Source of the DNA: JAFGOY01 sp034430335
GTDB taxonomy: Bacteria; Chloroflexota; Anaerolineae; Aggregatilineales; UBA3940
Length of the DNA stretch: 7,791 nucleotides
Direction of reading: 5' to 3'
NCBI GenBank assembly: GCA_034430335.1
Contig: DAOUES010000075.1
Location: 1 to 7,791 of the forward strand
Part shown: piece by piece, positions 5,214 to 7,791 of the stretch
Layout: each line of letters starts with the position of its first letter
How positions within the stretch are numbered: the stretch's first letter is position 1
The notes under the pieces: model-generated
Told to the model about the DNA's origin: nothing
Databases searched by the model: none
The model's input: the letters and a program-made list of their open reading frames with translations, nothing else
Position numbers and translations under genes: made by a program

Positions 5214-6350
5214 TCAGTTCAGCGAATCGGCCACGACCTCGACGAACGCGTAGTAGTTTGCCGAACCGGAAACCATGTAAAGAATGCCGCCGCGCTGCCA
5301 CAGCAGGCCGCAGCCAGGTTCTCCGCCCTCTTCCATCGATTCGGATTTGAGCAGCAGGCCAGAAGTGCCATCGACCTCGACATCCTCGGCGCTGCCGTAG
5401 CCAACCGGCATGGGGATGACCAGTGTCGAGGTCCAGTCGATGCGGCGGCTCATCCTTGCCGCGTCGTTCTCATCCATTCCCAGCACGATCAGCATCGCCT
5501 CGCCGAGCGCCTCCATATCGACGCCGTCGGGGACTTCGGCGGTTGGGCTGGGCATCTGCATCAGCGAGAACTCACCATACTCGTCCGGCACACCATCGCC
5601 GAACACCATCGTCACCGATTCGGGGATTGTGACATCGAACGGTTCGCCATCGACATCTTCGGGTACCAGGTCGGGATCAAGACCAACCGTCGATAAGATT
5701 TCGCGCAGCATCGCCACATCCGGGCGGATGCGCACCTTGCCCTCGTCGGACACCGTGATCCGGTCGGGTTCACCGTAGCCCAGCGGCTTGCGAACGACGA
5801 AATCGACCATGTCCGCCGCCTCGCCGATTGTGGCAACCTCGACCGGCTCGCCCACGTCATCCAGGATTTCCTGTTCACCAAAGAGCATATCCTGCTCTTC
5901 CATCGCCTCGGCCAGTTCTTCGATCCGCTCCGGGTCCACGTCGACGACGGTGAAGCTGTCGACGCGAAGCAGGCTCAGAAAATCGCTGGCAAGCGCCCGC
6001 ACCGGGGCCAGTGAAAACAGGCCAACCAGCACGGCAACAGCGGCCACACCGGACAGCACCCGTTGAGCCGTTTTATTCGTTCTTATCTTCTCAAACATTG
6101 TAAGTTCATCCCTTCCATTCACTGTCATTTTTAGGGCTGCCAATGCACGGCGCTGATCAGGCTGATCCAGCGGGCCGGGGGAAAGCGCACCCAGCGCACC
6201 CGACACCCGCTGGCGTTCATTCTCCAGCCTTTCCAGGCGTGCCCGGCAGACTTCGCATTCTTCGATATGGATACGCAGGTTCTCTTTCTGCTTTGGGTTG
6301 GCCTGATCCTCCAGGTAGGCCAGCAGCAAACCGTTATTCGGATGGCGCAT
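5214..6350 (-). CDS. Zinc-type transmembrane anti-sigma factor
   Basis: A 378-residue single-pass membrane protein expected to hold the ECF sigma factor inactive until an envelope signal arrives. The N-terminal cytosolic part (1-95) has the zinc anti-sigma motif H28-x3-C32-x2-C35 (HIEECEVC). A hydrophobic helix at about 97-117 crosses the membrane. The outer domain (118-378) is strikingly acidic and poor in Cys. Its last part (GLLLKSES, then LLWQRGGILYMVSG and FVEVVADSL) resembles the DUF4367-type domain found in sporulation and anti-sigma proteins. Two stretches (216-252 and 283-319) look like copies of one module. The start lies inside the sigma gene (17-bp overlap), with AGGAG 6 bases before the ATG, so the two are translationally coupled and made in a fixed ratio. 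Signal and release mechanism (proteolysis or conformational) are unknown. Confidence 0.92.
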   Translation of the reverse strand: MRHPNNGLLLAYLEDQANPKQKENLRIHIEECEVCRARLERLENERQRVSGALGALSPGPLDQPDQRRALAALKMTVNGRDELTMFEKIRTNKTAQRVLSGVAAVAVLVGLFSLAPVRALASDFLSLLRVDSFTVVDVDPERIEELAEAMEEQDMLFGEQEILDDVGEPVEVATIGEAADMVDFVVRKPLGYGEPDRITVSDEGKVRIRPDVAMLREILSTVGLDPDLVPEDVDGEPFDVTIPESVTMVFGDGVPDEYGEFSLMQMPSPTAEVPDGVDMEALGEAMLIVLGMDENDAARMSRRIDWTSTLVIPMPVGYGSAEDVEVDGTSGLLLKSESMEEGGEPGCGLLWQRGGILYMVSGSANYYAFVEVVADSLN

Positions 6351-6933
6351 CCTCTTCTCCTCTCACCATGCTGGTTCGCGTTGATCCCCCGTACGCCTTT
6401 TCGAACGCCTGCCTTGCGCGGGCAAGCAGCTTGCCAACCGATCCCGGCGCGACGTTGACGATGTCTGCGAGTTCACGGTAGCTGAACCCCATCTCGCGCA
6501 GGATCAGCATTTTGGCAGCGCGGGGCGGGATTTTGGACAGCGCGCCCCTGACCTCACGTTGAAGTTCGACTTTGGAGACTTCGGTCTCCGGTGTGGGTGG
6601 GCGTTCCTGTTCCCGCGCGGCTGCCTGCTCGCGCTGCTCGCGCCGGTGGCCTGACCGCAGCGCGTTGTAACCGGTGTTCACCGCGACTCGGTACAGCCAC
6701 CCGGCGACGTTCTCGGCAGAACGCAGCGGGCGCATATACAGCTTGAGAAAGACCTCTTGCGCAAGGTCTTCGGCCTCGGCGCGTGTCCCGGCCAGCCGGA
6801 ACAAAACGCCGTAGACCATGTCGTAGTGACGCTCGAACAGGGCTTCGAAGCAGGCTTCGTCGCCTTCCATGAAACGCTGAAGGAGCGCCGCGTCAGAGAT
6901 TGCTACCAATGATTCACCTTCACCCACAGACAT
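6334..6933 (-). CDS. ECF-family RNA polymerase sigma factor
   Basis: A 199-residue sigma-70 family protein with only regions 2 and 4. Region 2 covers about 17-99: FMEGDEACFEALFERHYDMV, the core-binding AEDLAQEVFLKLY (54-66), and GWLYRVAVNTGYNALR, which binds the -10 element. A charged, Pro-containing linker (100-122) leads to region 4 (about 125-181), with a helix-turn-helix at FSYRELADIVNVAPGSVGKLLARAR for the -35 element. ATG at 6933 is preceded by GGTGA at 6 bases; no better start is evident. The gene overlaps the anti-sigma gene by 17 bp, the usual cognate arrangement, and may drive its own operon. Target genes are unknown, but the small protein and ABC exporter downstream are candidates. 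Confidence 0.95.
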   Translation of the reverse strand: MSVGEGESLVAISDAALLQRFMEGDEACFEALFERHYDMVYGVLFRLAGTRAEAEDLAQEVFLKLYMRPLRSAENVAGWLYRVAVNTGYNALRSGHRREQREQAAAREQERPPTPETEVSKVELQREVRGALSKIPPRAAKMLILREMGFSYRELADIVNVAPGSVGKLLARARQAFEKAYGGSTRTSMVRGEEDAPSE

Positions 6934-6956
6934 CGAACTTCACCCATCTAAACAAG

Positions 6957-6979
6957 ACTGTCAAATTGTTTGTGACAGT
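6957..6979. promoter_or_regulatory. Perfect palindrome in the sigma gene leader
   Basis: ACTGTCA-N9-TGACAGT is a perfect 7-bp inverted repeat with a 9-base centre, 24 bases upstream of the sigma start codon. If transcription starts near 6992 it falls at about +13 to +35, a place where a bound repressor would block elongation; as RNA it could form a 7-bp hairpin. Its TGTCA/TGACA half-site also appears in the inverted repeat at 2201-2236. Confidence 0.4.
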
Positions 6980-6998
6980 GAATAAGAAGGCTGCCTCG

Positions 6999-7004
6999 AT
7001 TATA
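6999..7004 (-). promoter_or_regulatory. -10 element of the sigma/anti-sigma operon
   Basis: The minus strand reads TATAAT exactly, 66 bases before the sigma ATG. With a 17-base spacer the -35 would be TGTTTG (7022-7027), a weak match. A housekeeping-type promoter is suggested, possibly weak or activator-dependent; an additional ECF-type promoter was not recognised. Confidence 0.4.
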
Positions 7005-7080
7005 AATGATCGGCAGGAAAGCAAACAGAATCGGGGGGATTCTGTCACGCAGTTATGGGATGAGCCTCAGGGAAACATCA

Positions 7081-7139
7081 AACCGCGAAGGACGCCGAGG
7101 ACGCAAAGGGAAAAGCAAGATAAAAGTTGAAAGATAAAA
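7081..7139. repeat. Short direct repeats in the 6934-7456 spacer
   Basis: CGAAGGACGC (7086-7095) is followed at once by CGAGGACGC (7096-7104), and AAGATAAAA occurs twice (7117-7125 and 7131-7139). Phrases like ACCGCGAAGGACGC...CGCAAAGG are known as dispersed non-coding repeats in several bacteria. Around it, 7005-7240 holds no gene that I can support. Confidence 0.3.
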
Positions 7140-7245
7140 AGGGGTGACAACCAATCGCAGGTTGCTTATCGACATCCTCGGAGAAAGGGATTTAGCTCGG
7201 TGCTTTAAGCCTTACCCTAAATTCAGATCGGCCTGACCCTGATCG

Positions 7246-7378
7246 CCCCCAGGTTTGGGGGAGATGGGCCGTAGGCCCAGAGGGGGTCGTCAGTTGCCCA
7301 AATCACAAGACATGGTTCAATAAACCGTACCGACCCACCTGCCCCCCTGGGGGAAGTGCCGCGAAGCGGCGAAGGGGG
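7246..7378. repeat. Two double-hairpin repeat units
   Basis: Unit 1 (7246-7286) is CCCCCA/TGGGGG, then GGGCC-GTA-GGCCC, then five G. Unit 2 (7342-7378) is CCCCC-T-GGGGG, then GCCGC-GAA-GCGGC, then five G. Both share the order C-run, G-run, small hairpin, G-run, so the leading C-run could pair with either G-run. The middle hairpin differs in sequence but keeps its 5-bp stem and 3-base loop. These look like members of a REP-type family; open frames across them are by-products of the GC-rich palindromes. Confidence 0.55.
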
Positions 7379-7409
7379 TGGGGGTGGGGTGCTCCGCCAC
7401 GCCCGAATC

Positions 7410-7434
7410 AAAAAGCCGACCCCTTCGAGTCGGC
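7410..7434 (-). terminator. Rho-independent terminator of nuoN
   Basis: On the minus strand GCCGAC and GTCGGC pair (7415-7420 with 7429-7434) around an 8-base loop, followed immediately by TTTTT (7410-7414). It lies 22 bases after the nuoN stop codon. This is a complete intrinsic terminator, so the respiratory operon ends here and is transcriptionally separate from the sigma genes. Confidence 0.75.
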
Positions 7435-7456
7435 CTGATTTTTCCTTGATCTGCGA

Positions 7457-7791
7457 TCACCCCGCCAGCGTCAGGAGCGCGTCCTTCGCCAACTGGAAGA
7501 CCGGGGCGGGGACAATCCCCAGTATCAGCGTAGCAAGCGCTGTGAGCGCCAGGGCGACCGTCAGCGCCGGTTTCAGCACGACCTGCGGTTCGCCTTCCTG
7601 CATATACATGATCAGGATGATGCGGATATAGTAGAAAGCGCTGATCACACTCGTCACGATGCCGACGATTGCCGCCGCGAGAATCCAGGGATTGCCCACC
7701 GAGGCATTGATCGCCGCCTGGAAGACGAAGAACTTCCCGACCAGCCCGGCGCTGACCGGCATCCCCGTCAGCGAAAGCATGAACAGGGTCA
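7457..7791 (-). CDS. nuoN: NADH-quinone oxidoreductase subunit N (C-terminal part)
   Basis: The last 110 complete codons of a membrane subunit of respiratory complex I; the 5' part lies beyond the window. NuoN is one of the antiporter-like subunits that pump protons while electrons pass from NADH (or ferredoxin) to quinone. The fragment begins TLFMLSLTGMPVSAGLVGKF, the conserved segment with the helix-breaking Gly-Met-Pro and the Lys of GKF. Two clear membrane helices follow: one in ILAAAIVGIVTSVISAFYYI, running into the typical YYIRIILIMYM end, and one in ALTVALALTALATLILGIVP. The Mrp/NuoL/NuoM relatives share the general pattern, but the YYIRI...MYM ending and closeness to a terminator favour NuoN, usually the last gene of a nuo operon. 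Confidence 0.88.
   Translation of the reverse strand, partial: TLFMLSLTGMPVSAGLVGKFFVFQAAINASVGNPWILAAAIVGIVTSVISAFYYIRIILIMYMQEGEPQVVLKPALTVALALTALATLILGIVPAPVFQLAKDALLTLAG

Noticed and set aside
5410..5778. Ser/Thr-rich plus-strand open frame
   Set aside because: It is the antisense shadow of the acidic anti-sigma outer domain; its composition follows from reversed Asp/Glu codons.
6900..7130. Plus-strand open frame opposite the sigma promoter
   Set aside because: It covers the sigma start, promoter and short repeats, and has no coding-like composition or recognisable domain.
7223..7411. Minus-strand open frame rich in Pro and Gly
   Set aside because: It runs across the GC-rich hairpin repeats, has no ribosome binding site and low-complexity composition.

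Overview
The window is about 7.8 kb of moderately GC-rich bacterial chromosome. The gene content suits a Chloroflexota (Anaerolineae-like) bacterium: a HIT-family hydrolase starting MNYLWAPWRM, a hybrid receiver-kinase, an ECF sigma factor with a zinc-type anti-sigma carrying a large acidic outer domain, an ABC-2 exporter, NuoN, and intergenic spaces full of GC-rich hairpin repeats. The taxon is inferred from this general picture, not from a marker gene.

Layout. Positions 1-226 form a hairpin-rich, non-coding element bounded by a 14/15 match inverted repeat, probably a MITE or other non-autonomous element. A HIT hydrolase gene (280-792, minus) and a soluble receiver-histidine kinase (970-2130, plus) diverge from a 177-bp region in which a candidate promoter can be read for each direction. 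The kinase is followed by a terminator-like hairpin. Next comes a stand-alone receiver protein (2352-2744, plus) whose phospho-acceptor Asp is replaced by Glu and which ends where a LuxR-type DNA-binding domain would normally follow. A block of hairpins (2837-2912) separates it from the convergent genes beyond.

From 2951 to 6933 every gene is on the minus strand, in transcription order: ECF sigma factor, zinc-binding anti-sigma (17-bp overlap), a 54-residue Cys/His/Trp-rich small protein, an ABC transporter ATPase, and its ABC-2 membrane subunit (1-bp TGATG overlap). Sigma and anti-sigma are clearly one coupled unit, as are the two ABC genes. Whether the sigma factor controls the small protein and the exporter is open, but order and orientation make it a reasonable idea.

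Positions 6934-7456 hold no convincing gene. They contain the sigma promoter region with a perfect 7-bp palindrome, short repeats, two double-hairpin repeat units and a textbook terminator for the last gene. That gene, at 7457-7791 (minus), is the C-terminal part of NuoN, a proton-pumping subunit of respiratory complex I, and runs off the window.

The observations most worth following are the degenerate receiver behind an unusual hairpin leader, the tiny CxxC/HxxxC protein between the sigma/anti-sigma pair and the exporter, the apparent internal duplication in the anti-sigma outer domain, and the inverted-repeat-bounded element at the left edge.
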